The notes beneath the pieces are model-generated. The model was not told where the DNA came from. It saw nothing but the letters and a program-made list of their open reading frames with translations, and searched no databases. A stretch of 64,000 nucleotides of DNA from Manis javanica (lineage: Eukaryota > Chordata > Mammalia > Pholidota > Manidae). The stretch covers positions 11,186,001 through 11,250,000 of the forward strand of contig NC_133158.1 in assembly GCF_040802235.1 (NCBI RefSeq). Reading direction: 5' to 3'. A program made the position numbers and the translations under genes. Shown here piece by piece: positions 36,605 to 49,589 of the stretch; position 1 is the stretch's first letter; the number at the start of each line of letters is the position of its first letter.

Positions 36605-37045
36605 AATCCGCGTCCTGATCTGCATGACCCGCCTGGCTGTCTCCCTGTCTCCATCTTCAGCCATAGCATATTCTTAGTTTATGCTCTATTTCTGCTCTAG
36701 CCACACTGGTCTTCTTTTAAATCCTCCCTGCAGGACTCTTTCATGAGCTGTTCTCTCTGGTTAGCACATTCTTGCTCCTAGCCTGTTCCTCTTCTTTAAC
36801 ATACAGCTCAATTGTCTCTTCAGAAAAGCTTCCCTGGTCTTCTTGGGGAGATCAAACCATTAAAAGTTTTTCGTGGACCCTGTAGTTCTCTTCCACAGCA
36901 CCCAAGGCAAATAAAACAGTTAAATGTACATTTATCGACAGGATTATCTAACATATCTCTCTCTCCTCCAGTAAACTCAGTATTTCAATAAACTTATCAA
37001 AGAGCGAAGCATTTTGTGTTCAACAAATATGGGTTGAGTGCAAGA
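36605..37045 (+). repeat. L2 LINE fragment
   Basis: GCTCTAGCCACACTGGTCTT, CTCTTCAGAAAAGCTTCCCT, CATATCTCTCTCTCCTCCAG and the terminal TTCAACAAATATGGGTTGAG are in L2 order. Confidence 0.75.
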
Positions 37046-37594
37046 ATGAATGGGAATATTCTGCCACCTTTAGTGATTTCTCCATGCTCATTTGGAAATA
37101 ATGAGAATTATTATTATCCCTCACTCTCAAATAATTGGGACCAAACTTTCCTGCTTTTCATGCTTTTGAATATATGACTTTCTTCCTGGAAATGGTAGAA
37201 TTTAGAAGAGTAAGGAAAATATACAGAGCCTTCCAAGTAAAATAACACACAGAAAGCAAAAGAGTAGTGATATTTTTCTCCCTTTGTATAGAAACAGTTG
37301 AGAAAGGAAGCAAAGCAAGATGATTAAAGAGGAGGTAAGTAGATTAAATTATAGTGACTTCCAAGAAACTGTCAGTCAAAACTTCTTTTTAAGAAGAAAC
37401 TGGAACAAAGGGAGAGATAAACATAATGGGATTATGAGTTTTGATGAGAAAATGCAAAGAGAAGGAACCAACACTTCATTTTCTTTCCTGGTTTTTAATT
37501 TGACTTACATTCTGTCATAGTTGCTTAATTTTAGAACAATGTCTTTTGGGAACTTGCTTTTGTTCCTTTGCATTAACAAAAGCATTTTCAAGAG
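37046..37594. other. Unassigned sequence
   Basis: Nothing recognised. The open frame at 37320-37520 is probably chance. Confidence 0.4.
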
Positions 37595-37862
37595 ATTGTA
37601 TGGCACCCTAGCGTGGAGTGTGGGATTTGGAGTCAAATCTATGTGTACTCTGCATGGCTCTGCCACTTACTAGTAAGTAAATATGATCCTAGATATATTA
37701 CCTTTGCCTCTGAAACCCCATTTTCTTTACCCATTCAAGGTGTATGATAATAAAAGTACCTATCTCATACAGTTATTGAGAAAAGCCAGTGAAATAATGC
37801 AAAAGTCTTGACACACTGCTTGGTACCCAGTAGGTACTTAGTAAGTATTAGCTGTCATTATT
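37595..37862 (+). repeat. MIR SINE, sense, full length
   Basis: Near-complete MIR: ATTTGGAGTCAAATCTATGT, CATGGCTCTGCCACTTACTA, GATAATAAAAGTACCTATCT, GTACCCAGTAGGTACTTAGT and a final TTAGCTGTCATTATTATTAG. Confidence 0.92.
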
Positions 37863-38769
37863 ATTAGCAGCTCATGGTTACTTTTCAAGATTCTAATCTG
37901 GAAGCCTTGATTTATAGGTAACTGTATGCATCTCACATGTGGTCCCTGTTAGGAAGCTCCTGTATGGATTCATTTTCTTCTGAACAATACTTTCTAAGGG
38001 CAGGACCTGTGGTATATGCCTGCAGAAAATAAACCCGTTAAACTACCGTTCTCAGAATCCGGGAGTCCCTCTTTCTTTCTCCTGCTTCTGAATGCCTAAA
38101 ATGGTCTCATTCTGGCTTACTGCATACTCAAAGAAGGATATTAGAGCAGAACCCTATAGGCCCTCAAAGTGTTGTGGATGATTCATTTGAAGATTCATAC
38201 GTACGTCTGCAGGGACTACTTAGGGATAGAAGTCAGTGTCATTACCTTAGATTGTCAAACCTGAGATTAAGGAAATTGCTTTGTTCAGAATAATCAATGG
38301 AAAACACTGCAAAACACCTAAGAAATCATTCAATCTACTGCTCCCAAGCTTGTTTTATTATTAGAATCACACAGTGAGCTTTAGAGCCCCAGGCTGACCC
38401 AAACCTACTGTCTGCCATTTCAGCGAAGCAGAACTAGGTGGTATGATGGTTTATATGATGGTTTACACCTCTCCCTGGGTGCTTCGACAGGTTTGGGAAC
38501 TGCTGGTTTGGAACACAGCTGGCAAATGGTTGTCATCCTGCCACCAACACTGTGGACTGGGGGTAGCTCCTGGCGTGTTGAAAGGAGAGGCATTCTATCA
38601 CTCTTTCTGGGCCCCATGAGAAAATGTGCTGTAATCAGTTAACAATTTTCATATGGTCTTGGGTTAGGAGAATGGTGATTCCTAAGCCTTGTACTTACCA
38701 AAACTGATCTAGTTCAATACACTCATTTTCAAGATGTGGAATGAGAATGAAAAAAGAAACTGATTTACT
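37863..38769. other. Unassigned sequence
   Basis: Nothing recognised with confidence. Confidence 0.4.
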
Positions 38770-39290
38770 GTATCAACTGGTTTAACTACTTATAAACCCT
38801 CCCCAATATCATTGGCTTAAAACAACAATCACATACTGCCTCATGATTCTGTGTGTTGCCTGGGTGGATTTTCTGGCCTGGGTTGGCTTAACAGAGTCTG
38901 GATAATCTAGAATAGTTTTATTCATATTTCTTGCAGTTGGAACACTGTTCAGTCTAGTGGGACATCACTCACAGTCTGGTTATAGGCTTAAATTCAGCAT
39001 CATCTAGCTGGTTATCTTGAAGTTGCTCCATATGGCAGCATGGGTCTCAGCAACCAGAGAGAGCAAGACCTAATGTGCAACCATTTTTCAAGATTCTACA
39101 CGCACATGCTAATATCCCATTGACTGAAGCATGCCACTTAGCCAAGCCTCCCCCCAAGGGGTTGAAAATCAGATTATACCTCTTGATGAGATGCGATGCA
39201 AAGTCACGTTGCAAAGGAGTATGCACACACGAGGACTTTGTGATCATTTTACCATTCAACACTTGCCTCAAATCACTCATCTGATTTGTA
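38770..39290 (+). repeat. Ancient interspersed repeat (GGCTTAAAACAACAA type)
   Basis: ATTGGCTTAAAACAACAATC, CTGCCTCATGATTCTGTGTG, CCAAGGGGTTGAAAATCAGA and AGTCACGTTGCAAAGGAG match an old mammalian LTR-like or DNA repeat with the TTAGTGGCTTAAAACAACAA start. A relative is at 54850. Family name not certain. Confidence 0.65.
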
Positions 39291-39968
39291 GAAGAGCTAG
39301 GACTAGAACTCAAGGTGCCTTGAACTTTCCAGTTCAAATTTTTTGTTTAAATTGAAACCAAAATAAGTGTTAGGCATATATACCCTCTGATGCATATTTG
39401 GACCTCAAAAATAGGACAGGCTTAACAGGGCTGGAATTAGAGATAGCAGGATGGAAGATTTGTCTCCACAAGGGTGAAGGAAGATGTCCAGTGGGTTGTA
39501 ACAGAAGTAGGCTGATTTGAACCGAGATCATATCCAAGGAGCCCCAGTTTGGTGAGTCAGGTGTGGCAACAGGAGATACCTGGGTAGTGGCTACTTGGAA
39601 ACCATAGGGTAACAGCATCATGATTCCACTTAGCCCAAACCTTGCCGGCAGAATAGGATGAGTGTGGAAGACAAGAAGGGGGCTACTGAGAGCTATTTAG
39701 TTGTTGAGGTCTAGGGTAAGTTCCTCCAGGTTTTGCAATACTTCACTCTAAGGGATGCCATTCATATGGACCAAAATGTGACCCACACACCTAGGAGTAG
39801 TGTTGTGCAACATTGTAGCCTCGGTTTTCTATCCCAACAAGGGAACTGTAGTGCAACTGGGCAACAAGGTATTGTCTTATTAGGTGAACTGAGTGAAATC
39901 TCTTACAACACATCAAACAGTTTGGGTGTAGCAGAATATGCACAGAATCCGGGAGTTTGGAAGGTGAA
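39291..39968. other. Unassigned sequence
   Basis: Nothing recognised. Open frames at 39370-40050 lack family features. Confidence 0.4.
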
Positions 39969-40185
39969 AATAAAAATACTAGGAGCTATCACTTATCGTA
40001 ACCTACTAAGTGCTAAACATCATCCTAAGCATAATTACATATATATGTAATTGCTAAGTATTTTAAACCCATTTTCTAGATGAGAAGAATAAGGCTCAGA
40101 GAAGCTTTGCAATTTATTTTCCTAAGGTATCACAATTAACTAGTTAGTGAGGGCACTTAACTGCTAACCCAGATCTGTCTCATGA
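39969..40185 (-). repeat. MIR SINE, antisense, first copy of a local duplication
   Basis: GAGCTATCACTTATCGTAAC, CCATTTTCTAGATGAGAAGA, AGGCTCAGAGAAGCTTTGCA and ATCACAATTAACTAGTTAG are antisense MIR features. The 39969-40058 part recurs at 40282. Confidence 0.8.
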
Positions 40186-40281
40186 ACAATCCTGATCTTT
40201 TTGTTCTACAGCATCTTTCCTCAGCTCAAATATACTTTAATGTGGCTCTCTTTGCCTGATTGAACCACCACCACAAACATC

Positions 40282-40400
40282 AATAAAAATACTAAGAGCT
40301 ATCATTTATCATAACCTACTAAGTGCTAGACATCATCCTAAGCAGTATGTGTGTGTGTATGTATATATATAATTGCTAAGGATTGACTGTACCCCATTTT
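40282..40400 (-). repeat. Second copy of a duplicated MIR segment
   Basis: The first 63 bases (40282-40344) match 39969-40031 with four mismatches. The match resumes at AATTGCTAAG (near 40371) after a TG/TA expansion at 40345-40370. The copies lie 313 bases apart in the same orientation. Confidence 0.85.
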
Positions 40401-42044
40401 AAGGTCAACCATTTTCCCTTCAAAGTCTACAAGTGAGTAGGTTGAAAGTATTTTACTTTTCTTTTCAGTTAGGAAAATATGTAGCATAATATTTATTGAA
40501 GTTATAAGTCTAAAAAGAGAAACATAAAAAAACCCCAAATATCATTTTTGCCCAGTTATTTGGAAATCAGGCAATTATCACATGATTACTCAGGCTGGTA
40601 ATAAAATTAAGATAAAATTTCATCAAAATAGCATATGCAATTTTACAGTCACAACAGAATCGGTGTAAATATGAGCAGATGTGTCTGAATCTCTCAGATG
40701 TATAAATACAGAAACATTGTTCCCATTTGGGGTAAAAATCATTCTTTACTCAGGATGTGGGAACAGGACAACTCAGAGGCCTGTTGGTGACAGAAATGGT
40801 AGGGAATCAGCCAAAAGTCCCCCTCATTCCCTGTAGCTTTCAATGGCAGGTGCTTCTACCTGGGAGAATCACTGTATTTCTGGCAGCAATTATATACACT
40901 GGAGATTTGAGATAAAATAGATAAAATGGTGAACTATGTATCAAGCCAAATAGAGGGATTTTCCAGATAATAAATTGGTTTTCCCCTTCTAGGAAAAGAA
41001 TCAAAGCCATGCTAACAATGTCTTGAGGTCAAAATACAAGCAGGCTTGGGGCTCCAAAGTCTCTAATACATGAAAGGTAGCTTTGTAAATGTGAAATGAC
41101 TTGTTCAGAGGTATGCTTTGCCTTTTTCTCCCCTAGAAATTGTCTCCTTACAAAGAGCAGTGAGCCTCTGTTCTTCTCTCACAGGGTTTGAGGAAGAAGG
41201 AAGGCAAAAAGAGCTCCAACTTTCTGATTTAAAAAGCTCTGAGGGGAGGCACCAGAAGGAATCCTGTTCTACCCAGAGAGGCCAAATCTGTAGTGGTCAA
41301 GAGCACAGGTTCAAATGGTGTTGGTATATTACCTAACTTGCCATGCCTTCTTTTCTGGTCTCTAAAGTAGTAGTTTCTGTGCCTGGCACCTGATGTGCGC
41401 TGGAGAAACATGAGCCATTACTTTGCAGATAGATGACCTGGGGACTAGGTAGTATAAAAGGTGGAAGTCCCCACCATAGAATATTCCTGTTGCAGAGGTT
41501 CTATCCTCCCTGTTTGAAGCCTCCTTCAACTCACTCTTGAACAAGATTTTGGCAGAAGACCAAAGCAGCTGAGTCATCTTCAAGGAGTTTTTATCACTGC
41601 ATCCACTCTAAGCCCTTCTCCAGTGGAAAAATACCCAAAGCTTCAAGCAGCAGTCCTGAGTGCATGGATGGGAGAATGAGGGCTAGAGTGACTGGAATGG
41701 CTTCCTTCCTGTCCTCAAGCTCCAAATAAACATCTCCTCTGCTTTGCCTCAAGTTAAAGGGGAGCTAAGTCAGTGGTCACTTGGACACAGGCTGCAGAAA
41801 ACTGACATAGGTGCCTGCTAATTTGTCCCTGTCTTGCTTTAGAACCATTCTTCAACAGCCAGGCTTCCCATCTAGAAACGAGGTTCTGGAGAGGACACAT
41901 TTTGGTGAGAGTACAAGCTCAGTAAGCCATAGAGAAGACATGGGTGAGGCTGTGAATGCTGGTTCCCCCTCACCTCCTTCACAAACAGTAGGAGCCCACA
42001 GCTAAAGCACTGGTCCTCAAACTGAAATCTTTATCTGAAGTCTG
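40401..42044. other. Unassigned sequence
   Basis: A weak sense-MIR remnant may lie at about 41290-41430 (GTAGTGGTCAAGAGCACAGG). Otherwise nothing was recognised. Confidence 0.4.
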
Positions 42045-42775
42045 GACTCCTAAATGCCTGTCTCCTTGAAACCTTCAGTTGGTTGAATAGGCATTTCAAA
42101 CTTAACATGTCCATGAACACCTAATTCTACATCCTGACCTTATGCAAATCTTCTCTCATTGTACTTGTAAATGTTGCTGCCTCCTTCTAGTGGCTCCAGC
42201 CAAAAGCTCTGGAGTCACCTTCAACTCTTCTATTCCTTTTACTCTTCTCATCTCAATATGTCCTGTTGGTTTTATCTTTAAGGTATTTCTGGAATCACAT
42301 GACTTCTCACTAGCCACCATCATCCAAGCCAGTATTCTGGCAAATGAGGATTCTGTAATGGCCTCTCTCCTCAGCTCAATTCCTGCAGCTGCACTGACCT
42401 CTTTGCTTTTCCTGAAACACAATGTTACAGCTTTGCTTCTGCCCCAGGACCTTTGCCCTTAACTGTTGCCCATGACCCTTGATCTCTTAACTCTTCAGGT
42501 CTTTGCTAAAACGAAATCTTCTTGAAGCAGCTTTCGCAGATGATCAGATTTCAAATTGCACCCCCCTCAGTATTTATCATTCATCATCTATTAGAGAACA
42601 ATTTAATTCCTCATTTGTTTATGGCCTCTTTACCTGTTCACTGGAATTTAAGCTGATGAGGGTTAAGTGTTCTATTTTATTTTGTTTACTGCTATTTTGT
42701 TGGCACCTAGAAGAGTACCTGGCACATGGTAGGCACAGTAGAGATGCCATAATTATTTGTTGAATGAATTTTAAA
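42045..42775 (+). repeat. L2 LINE fragment, long
   Basis: The L2 modules are in order: ATAGGCATTTCAAACTTAAC, CTGGAGTCACCTTCAACTCT, CTAGCCACCATCATCCAAGC, GGACCTTTGCCCTTAACTGT, TCTTCTTGAAGCAGCTTTCG, GAGTACCTGGCACATGGTAG and the terminal TTTGTTGAATGAATTT. Confidence 0.92.
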
Positions 42776-43284
42776 ACTTCTATGAAAAGGGCATTGCAAA
42801 CTGTAAAGTGTATTATTACAGGTATGAGAGACTACTGAACTCTGATGATTCCAGATCTACTACAAACTATATATCTATCAACCAATCATCTAGCTTTGTT
42901 TTCCAGCTCTAGATACACTTACAATTAAAATAATTACATTTTACCATCTTGCCAGTGTTCTTCAAAGAGATACAAAGACAGTGTCAGTGATACTCATTAA
43001 AAACAATACTCATTACCAGGTTCTAATATATTTCTGGCATGTTTTCCTAGTACTGTTGGTTCTGTGACTTTGTAGATACTAAAACATTCTAAGAGGTTTT
43101 ATTTGTGGCAGGTTTGCTCATATTGAGAAACTGTGTGCACAGTGAAAAGAGCTCAGGAATTTAGTGTCACACATACTAGACCTCAGATTTGGTCTCAATT
43201 GCACTGATTACAGGCATTTTACTTTTTGTAATTTTACTGCAATGAAAAAAATTTGTAAGTAATATGTGAATATATACACATTCT
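42776..43284. other. Unassigned sequence
   Basis: Nothing recognised. Confidence 0.4.
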
Positions 43285-43465
43285 CTGTGTCAGGCAAAGT
43301 AGTTAGCCAAACCTTTCACACCAAATGAGGAAACAAACCGGGGCTCAGAGACTTCAAATGACACACTCCGTGTGGCACTTCTGGTGAACATGAGAGCTGG
43401 GATTCAAACTTGGATTAAATTCACCCCAACATTCACATGCTGTAACTCTTAACATGATGCCAAGT
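43285..43465 (-). repeat. MIR SINE, antisense
   Basis: CAAATGAGGAAACAAACCGG, GGCTCAGAGACTTCAAATGA, GAGAGCTGGGATTCAAACTT and a CTGTAACTCTTAACATGATG end. Confidence 0.85.
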
Positions 43466-44235
43466 GTCCTATAGAACAGAACCTTTTAAAAGCCACCAAC
43501 CTTCAATCCATCTTTACCCTTCTGGGCCTCTGTTTCCTTGTCTACATAATCAAGGTGTGCTTTACCCCAGTTAAGGACACCTCTTTTCTTGGAGCAAAAT
43601 TATACCTGATATTCTGTTATCTTAGAGAAAAGGACCCCGAAGGGACTGAGACTTGCCATAAGGAATTCACTGTGCCTTTATTCCCTATCAAATCCAGTAC
43701 TCAGCGATAACCAGAAATTTTCCAGAAGTGAATTCTTCACTTTCCCAAGTGGGGTTGGACTCCAGAATGGGGCAAGCTGCTCACTGCTGGAGGCAGACCT
43801 CGGAGGAGTTACCTTTGCCTCTGTGACTGGGACTGTGAGCCTGACCAGGCGAATGTGAGGAGGTGTCCTACTAACTCCTTTCCGGCTCCCTTCAGGACAG
43901 AAACAGTGGGCCTGGGCTTCATCAAACCACAGTTTTTAATATCTGTGGCCTTAAAGGGTAACTTTGTGACTTCGTACTTCTTTTGTAAAATCATAAAAAT
44001 CAAGCAAGCATATTTTCTAAACCAAAAAGGGACTTGGACAGGGACACTGTAAAATGAACCTGTGTATCCTCTTGTAGGTTATCTGGTCTCTCTCCAAGCA
44101 CAGCACATGTAAATTTTACTATGTCTTGCTTAAATCTAACAGATTATATGGTCTATTTATCCCATCAACATCTCAAGAGGAACTGTGAACAAAGACTCCG
44201 GAGTCCTTTGTGGGGAAATGCCCCAAGGGTATTGT
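43466..44235. other. Unassigned sequence
   Basis: Nothing recognised with confidence. The opposite-strand open frames at 43809-44052 are probably chance. Confidence 0.4.
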
Positions 44236-44690
44236 AGTGTGAGACCTAAAATTAACATTAGATGCTTCCTTGACATCTGATTAAACCAGCAGGGTCTTGA
44301 AAGGCCTAACTGCAAGTGTCCTTCCCACATTGCTCCTTGGAAAAGATCCCTTAGTCTTTTTGTCAAATGGACCAAATGTAGCTCCTGCTTATCTCTCAGT
44401 GCTGGGTTTCAAATACTGTTAGCCTATGGAATTACTCAAATAAGCCAGCTATACCCTCCCATGAGAACTAGGGGTCCCCACTCCCTTTTGATACTACAAA
44501 GCCTGCCTCCAACAGTTCCTGATTATTCACTCTGTTCCCAAGTACATCTCCCATGTGGTCCTATGTGACATGTGGCATTCTCCTGTCCCAGACTCTGAGT
44601 ATAGGTGACTAATAAACTGACACCAATCTCTTCTGTCCAGTGCTGGGTGTCATGTGTTTGACCATCCCCACAACCCTAGAGTAAGGATCC
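44236..44690 (+). repeat. Possible solitary LTR
   Basis: It has the arrangement of an ERV1-like LTR. It begins near TGTGAGACCTAAAATTAAC, is CT-rich in the middle, and has AATAAA at 44611-44616 in GGTGACTAATAAACTGAC, followed by a short GT-rich stretch (CAGTGCTGGGTGTCATGTG) as in R/U5. No internal retroviral sequence or matching second LTR is present, and no flanking duplication was confirmed. The call is tentative. Confidence 0.4.
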
Positions 44691-45349
44691 CTTCACCAAG
44701 AGAGTGAAGAGGAGGTGATCAAAACAGGTACATCCCATAATAAAATAACGTGTCTTACCAACTCCCCTTTAGGAAAAAGTAGAGTGTTCAAATTTGAAAT
44801 GAGAATGATGTGTTATTATATAATGGTTCTGTCCCAAGTTAAGAAACAAATCTCTAGGGGCTCAAATTTATGACTTCCCAAACTGTATTTCAATATTTTA
44901 TACACCCAGACTTGATGCCATTTAATGACTATTTTCTAAGCTTTAGTCATTTCAAGACTAAAAGGAGCAGGACTCAGGGTTTCACTCAATAGTTTTGACA
45001 AACACATAATAAATATAAGAGTCAGGAATCAATTGTGTAAAGTTAATTGATTCTCATTTGGCTGTAACACATTTTAGTTCAAATACATTTGTTCAAATTA
45101 TAACCTCAGTTATTGTGTCCAGTGAGTTATTGTTCTAGATAGTAAGTTAGGCCCAATTAAATCAATAAAGAAAAATTATTAAAAAACAGGACAAGTACTC
45201 CATTGACTTGTTTAAATTCTTCCTCTGCAAGTCTTTTGAAAGCTTTAGGCAGCATGCCTTGGTAGTAACAACAAGTTAATACCCCCTCTAAAGATCTTAC
45301 TTTGTCATCAGAAAGTGGTAGGAAAGCTTTTGTTTTTAATAGTGGGTAT
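44691..45349. other. Unassigned AT-rich sequence
   Basis: Nothing recognised. Confidence 0.4.
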
Positions 45350-45840
45350 ATTAGCTATATATTACTGCCTAACAGATTACTACAAAACTAAGCAGCTTAA
45401 ACCAACAGATATTTTTCATGTCACAGTTTCTGTAGGTCAGGATCTGGGTGCGATGTAAATGGGTGCCTCTGGCTCAGGGTCCCTCACAAATTGTAATCCA
45501 GCTGTGAGACTGGGCTGCTGTCATCTCAAGGCTGGATCCACTTCCAAGCTCACTACACGGGTGCTGGCAGGCTTCAGTCTGAGGGCCTCTGTTCTTCACC
45601 ATGTCACGTAGACCTTTCCACAGGACAATTTGCAATCTCAACTACCTGCACCATTTGAGGGCTTAATCAGGTCACAGGAGTGTGGGAATAACCCAAGTGC
45701 TGAGGAGTTAATGCCTCCGGGAACAGGCCTCCATCAGTACAGGGTGGAAGTAATCAAATAAATACCCCAGGACTCTGAGGCCACACTGCTTCCCCAGAGT
45801 CCATGGGGGCACTGAGCTCTAGTTCCCCACAGTGCTAGCC
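45350..45840 (+). repeat. Ancient interspersed repeat (LTR-like), name uncertain
   Basis: It begins ATTACTGCCTAACAGATTAC, then TACAAAACTAAGCAGCTTAA and ATGTCACAGTTTCTGTAGGT. This is the usual start of old mammalian repeats of the TAACAAATTACCACAAACTT type. Confidence 0.6.
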
Positions 45841-46074
45841 TGTTTGTGAAAGCATCCTCGACTCATTTTCTTGCTGGCTGTATTTTACTTCCTCTCTCCT
45901 TTATTGGTGCTTCCTGGAATCATCTCTCAAGCTATTCAACCCTAGTCCTTGTTTCCTGGACTGCTTCTGAGGAAACTTAGAAAATCTTAAATATTAAATA
46001 TTTTAAAAACATTACAGCAATAAAAGAAGAAACTGCCCAATGTCAAGGAATTACACAGCTGTCTAAGTTGTTCT
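45841..46074. other. Unassigned sequence
   Basis: Nothing recognised. Confidence 0.35.
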
Positions 46075-46170
46075 TTCTTTTATTTAACAATTACTTATTG
46101 AGTAATGGCCACAAGTACATACTGCTATGTCCTGGGCACCCAAAATCTTAAAAAGTCAATGTCTGAACTC
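46075..46170 (-). repeat. L2 3'-end fragment, antisense
   Basis: TTTATTTAACAATTACTTATTG, GTACATACTGCTATGTCCTG and GGGCACCCAAAATCTT match the antisense L2 terminus. Confidence 0.6.
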
Positions 46171-47404
46171 CATGGACCACTTGGAAATGAAGAGAGAATG
46201 GAAATTTTTATTTATTCTGGGTTCTCTTGGCAGTTGCAGGCTTGGGAGAAAAAATCTATAAGCTGATAATGTTTTTACATTCACTATTAGCTCTAACTTT
46301 GTGGATTACCTATGTATCTTATGTGCATGTGTATATCTTTGTAGCACCTAACACACAAAATTTTTGAAGTAATACATCATTGAAGTAGTGTTTTTTGAAC
46401 AGTTTCAGCTTCCACATGCAAACTCCTCAGGGTTCAACCCATTCTACCATTTTTAGGAAAGAAACAAGCAAGGTAACCATTCGGGTCACCATGACCAGAA
46501 ACCTTTTTGCCAAATCCGACCATATGGAGAACTACTCATGGACAGTTATGCAGCTGGGAGCTCTGGGAATGAAGTGATTAGAAAAAAAAATTGGAAAAAA
46601 AATGTATAGATGATCACTGGCCCAGCCTAACAGGATGGCTGATACATCCTAGAATGTTCTTCTGGAGAAAGGAAATTCAGCTTTAAATTTTTCTACATCT
46701 TAATTGAGGATGTTCATGAGGAATTACATTACAGGAATCTTCCTGAGTATCATGGCAAAATTTGAGGCTTATTTCAAGGAAAGCAGTAGTCTCAGATAAA
46801 CTATCATCTCTGACAATCTCCGGAATAGGAAATTCCTTTTATTTGGAAAATTTCCAGAAAATACTTCATACCAGTTAATCACTTCGTGAGGTGTCTTTGA
46901 CCACATGCTTGTATACTCAAAAGAAACAGCTACAAAATGATTCTAGTACCCTGATGCATTTTTCTCCAGAAAAACCTCTGCCCATTTTAACCTAGCTGTT
47001 GTGAGAGCTGGAATTTCCGTAGTGACATGAGTAAAAGAAACACTGAACCTGCTCTTCGTGGAACGGAGATCCTCTGCTTTCTTACACTTGCTTGACTCAA
47101 AATGGCTGAAGGGATTTTCCTCAAGGTGTTTTAAAAGCACTCACCCTTGAGCGGAGATGGAGAGTGAGACATTCCAATTTGAAGAGGGTGGCTGTTCATT
47201 ATAAGTGGTTGAACTTCAGTTACTGTGAAATAGCTTTTTCACCTGTACTTGTCATTATAAAAAGATTACTTGTGTGTGGAGACTCTCAAATTCATTCAGC
47301 ATTATTCTACCTCCTTTACAAAGCATTTCAAATATGGAACCAGGGGCCAAAATGGAAGGAACTTTTCATGGTGGTTGCTGAGAAAAGAGACGCCCAGTTA
47401 TTGT
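46171..47404. other. Unassigned sequence
   Basis: No gene or repeat recognised. Confidence 0.4.
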
Positions 47405-47605
47405 AGGGAAAGTATAAATTCTGGCATCTGACAAATTTGGATTGAAAACACAACTGGTCCATGTTCACACACCTATGTGGCTTTAAAAATTCACTCATTT
47501 GCCAAGCACCAGTTTCCTCATCTGTAAAATGGTGATAAATATATCTACCTCTCAGTGTTGAGAACTAAATAAAGAGTGTGCATAGAGATGCAGGCTGTAA
47601 ACTGT
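47405..47605 (+). repeat. MIR SINE, sense
   Basis: TCTGGCATCTGACAAATTTG, GTTTCCTCATCTGTAAAATG, GTGATAAATATATCTACCTC and GAGAACTAAATAAAGAGTGT. Confidence 0.9.
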
Positions 47606-48374
47606 CCTTCCAAAAGGGAATCTGTCTCCTTAGACTTTGACACATGTAGAAATCATTTTAACTGAACTGAGAAATGCCATCCTATATATGGCCAGTATGT
47701 TAAAGCAGCTTTGAAGAGTTTAAAGTCTATTATTTTCTTGACTCAGTATATTAAGAATGGATTCAGAATGGAGAGAGCTTTAGAAAACAGAGACTCTTCC
47801 TGTCCTCTTCAAAGTTTTCTGATTTCTACATGATGAATCACATGGCTGACCTGGACTTAATATTTCAAGTCAGTCTTAACTCCTGCAGACCTGAGGGAAC
47901 ATCTGCTACCTTTGCCTTTCTAGCTCCATTCCTCCTTCTGGTAATGACATCCGGTTTTATTTTGGGAACTCATTTTCCTCATACTCTCAGATGGTAGAGT
48001 TCAAGTACATTTTGTTCCATTTCACTGCCTCTGGGCTAGGAGACATGACAAGTCCTGGTGGATAACAGTCGCAACAATTAGTGCAGAGATAAATAGAGAA
48101 GAATTTTAGCCCAGTATGTGCCATGCCCATGGCTTTCAGCAGAACTACTGGGAAATGATTTGCTTTCCAAGAGTAAAATGTAAGCTGCTAATGAATACTC
48201 AAATTCTTGATGACGTAAGTTGAGTTTCTGCTCTGGACCTGATAATTCCCTAGACTTATAAAGTATGTGAACATACGAACTGCTAGTTATTGTTTTTATT
48301 TATCTTTTGCTTCAACCTGCATGAGTTAGATTTCTCTTGCATACAACAAAAAAATTGTTGTCTAATACCCAGAT
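47606..48374. other. Unassigned sequence
   Basis: Nothing recognised. Confidence 0.4.
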
Positions 48375-48635
48375 GGTAGTAATGCTACTATATAATATTT
48401 ATTGAGCACTTATTATGAGCCAGACACTGTTGTAAGTACTAACAAACTTTATATTTCATTTAATCTTCACAAAAATTCTATGCACTAGGAACTAATGTCA
48501 GACCCATTTTACAAGAGAAAAGAAATGAGGTGAGATATTTTCAGGAAAACCATCTATACAGCTAGTTAAGTGCTACAGCCAAAAACTGAACCCAGGTCTG
48601 CCTAATTTCAGAGTCATGCTATTATCCTCAATATT
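48375..48635 (-). repeat. MIR SINE, antisense, full length
   Basis: ATTTATTGAGCACTTATTAT, GAGCCAGACACTGTTGTAAG, CATTTAATCTTCACAAAAAT, CCCATTTTACAAGAGAAAAG and AACTGAACCCAGGTCTGCCT. Well preserved and complete. Confidence 0.95.
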
Positions 48636-49589
48636 GTGATTAATAAAAGGAGCCAATGCCAGCACATAATGAATAATAAACATTTGGCATTCAATGTGTT
48701 TATCCAGGCTGTGGAGAAATACTCCAAACCACATCATTTTCTATTCTAGGGATGATTCCTAATTCTAATCTTCGGGGTTCTTCACCTAGGGTGATCTTTC
48801 AGAAAAGTCTATAGCTAACAGAATTAAAACACTGGAAACTATAGACTTCAGTTAACATATGAGTGGGGAGAAAATGGTTCTAGTCAAAGGCTGTCCCTGG
48901 ACTTTAGTATTTCTTATGTCTATGAAAAGGGAAAGTCGGGAGGGGGTGGAGGTGGAGTATTTATGGGAATATGTGGGCAGCTTGTAATTGTAGTGCCTTA
49001 AAAGTACTTGCTTTACATTATTTGGACTAATTAAAATGAAAGGTTCAAGGCTCCTGAGAGTTGACTCATTCGCATCATCCTAATGCAGATGAATTGAGTT
49101 CCATTTGGTTGATGGTCTGTACCAAATTTCTCAGTGTTGGCTGACAGCCTTAGAAAGATCTGTTCATTTTTACAATGTTTTAGTGAGTCATTCCACACAC
49201 ACTGCTAGCACTGGTTCCTTGGGGAGAGGTGAAAGGAGGCAGAAAGGTTTCCAAGTGAGAGTGAAGGGTTTGGAAGTTCACTGGGGAACAGGAAGCCATT
49301 AAGCAGCACTTTCATAGAGAAGAAACTTGGAGCTCAGGGCACTAGCTTTCATTCTTGAGCTCCAGGTTCGTTAGTATGGACACCGTACTCTTGAGACAAT
49401 GATACAAATCATATGGTCTCCAAAAGTGGAAGAAATAGGTTTTGTTTCTTATATATGCAGCTAATATGTCTTAAGGAATCACATACTCATGTGTGTGCTG
49501 ATAAATGTGTACACATATATGTGTGTATGCATGCATATCCTTTCCTGCCCCAAACAATTTCTTTCATATATGAAAAGCAGTTTGACATA
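48636..49589. other. Unassigned sequence
   Basis: Nothing recognised. The open frame at 49105-49302 is probably chance. Confidence 0.4.
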
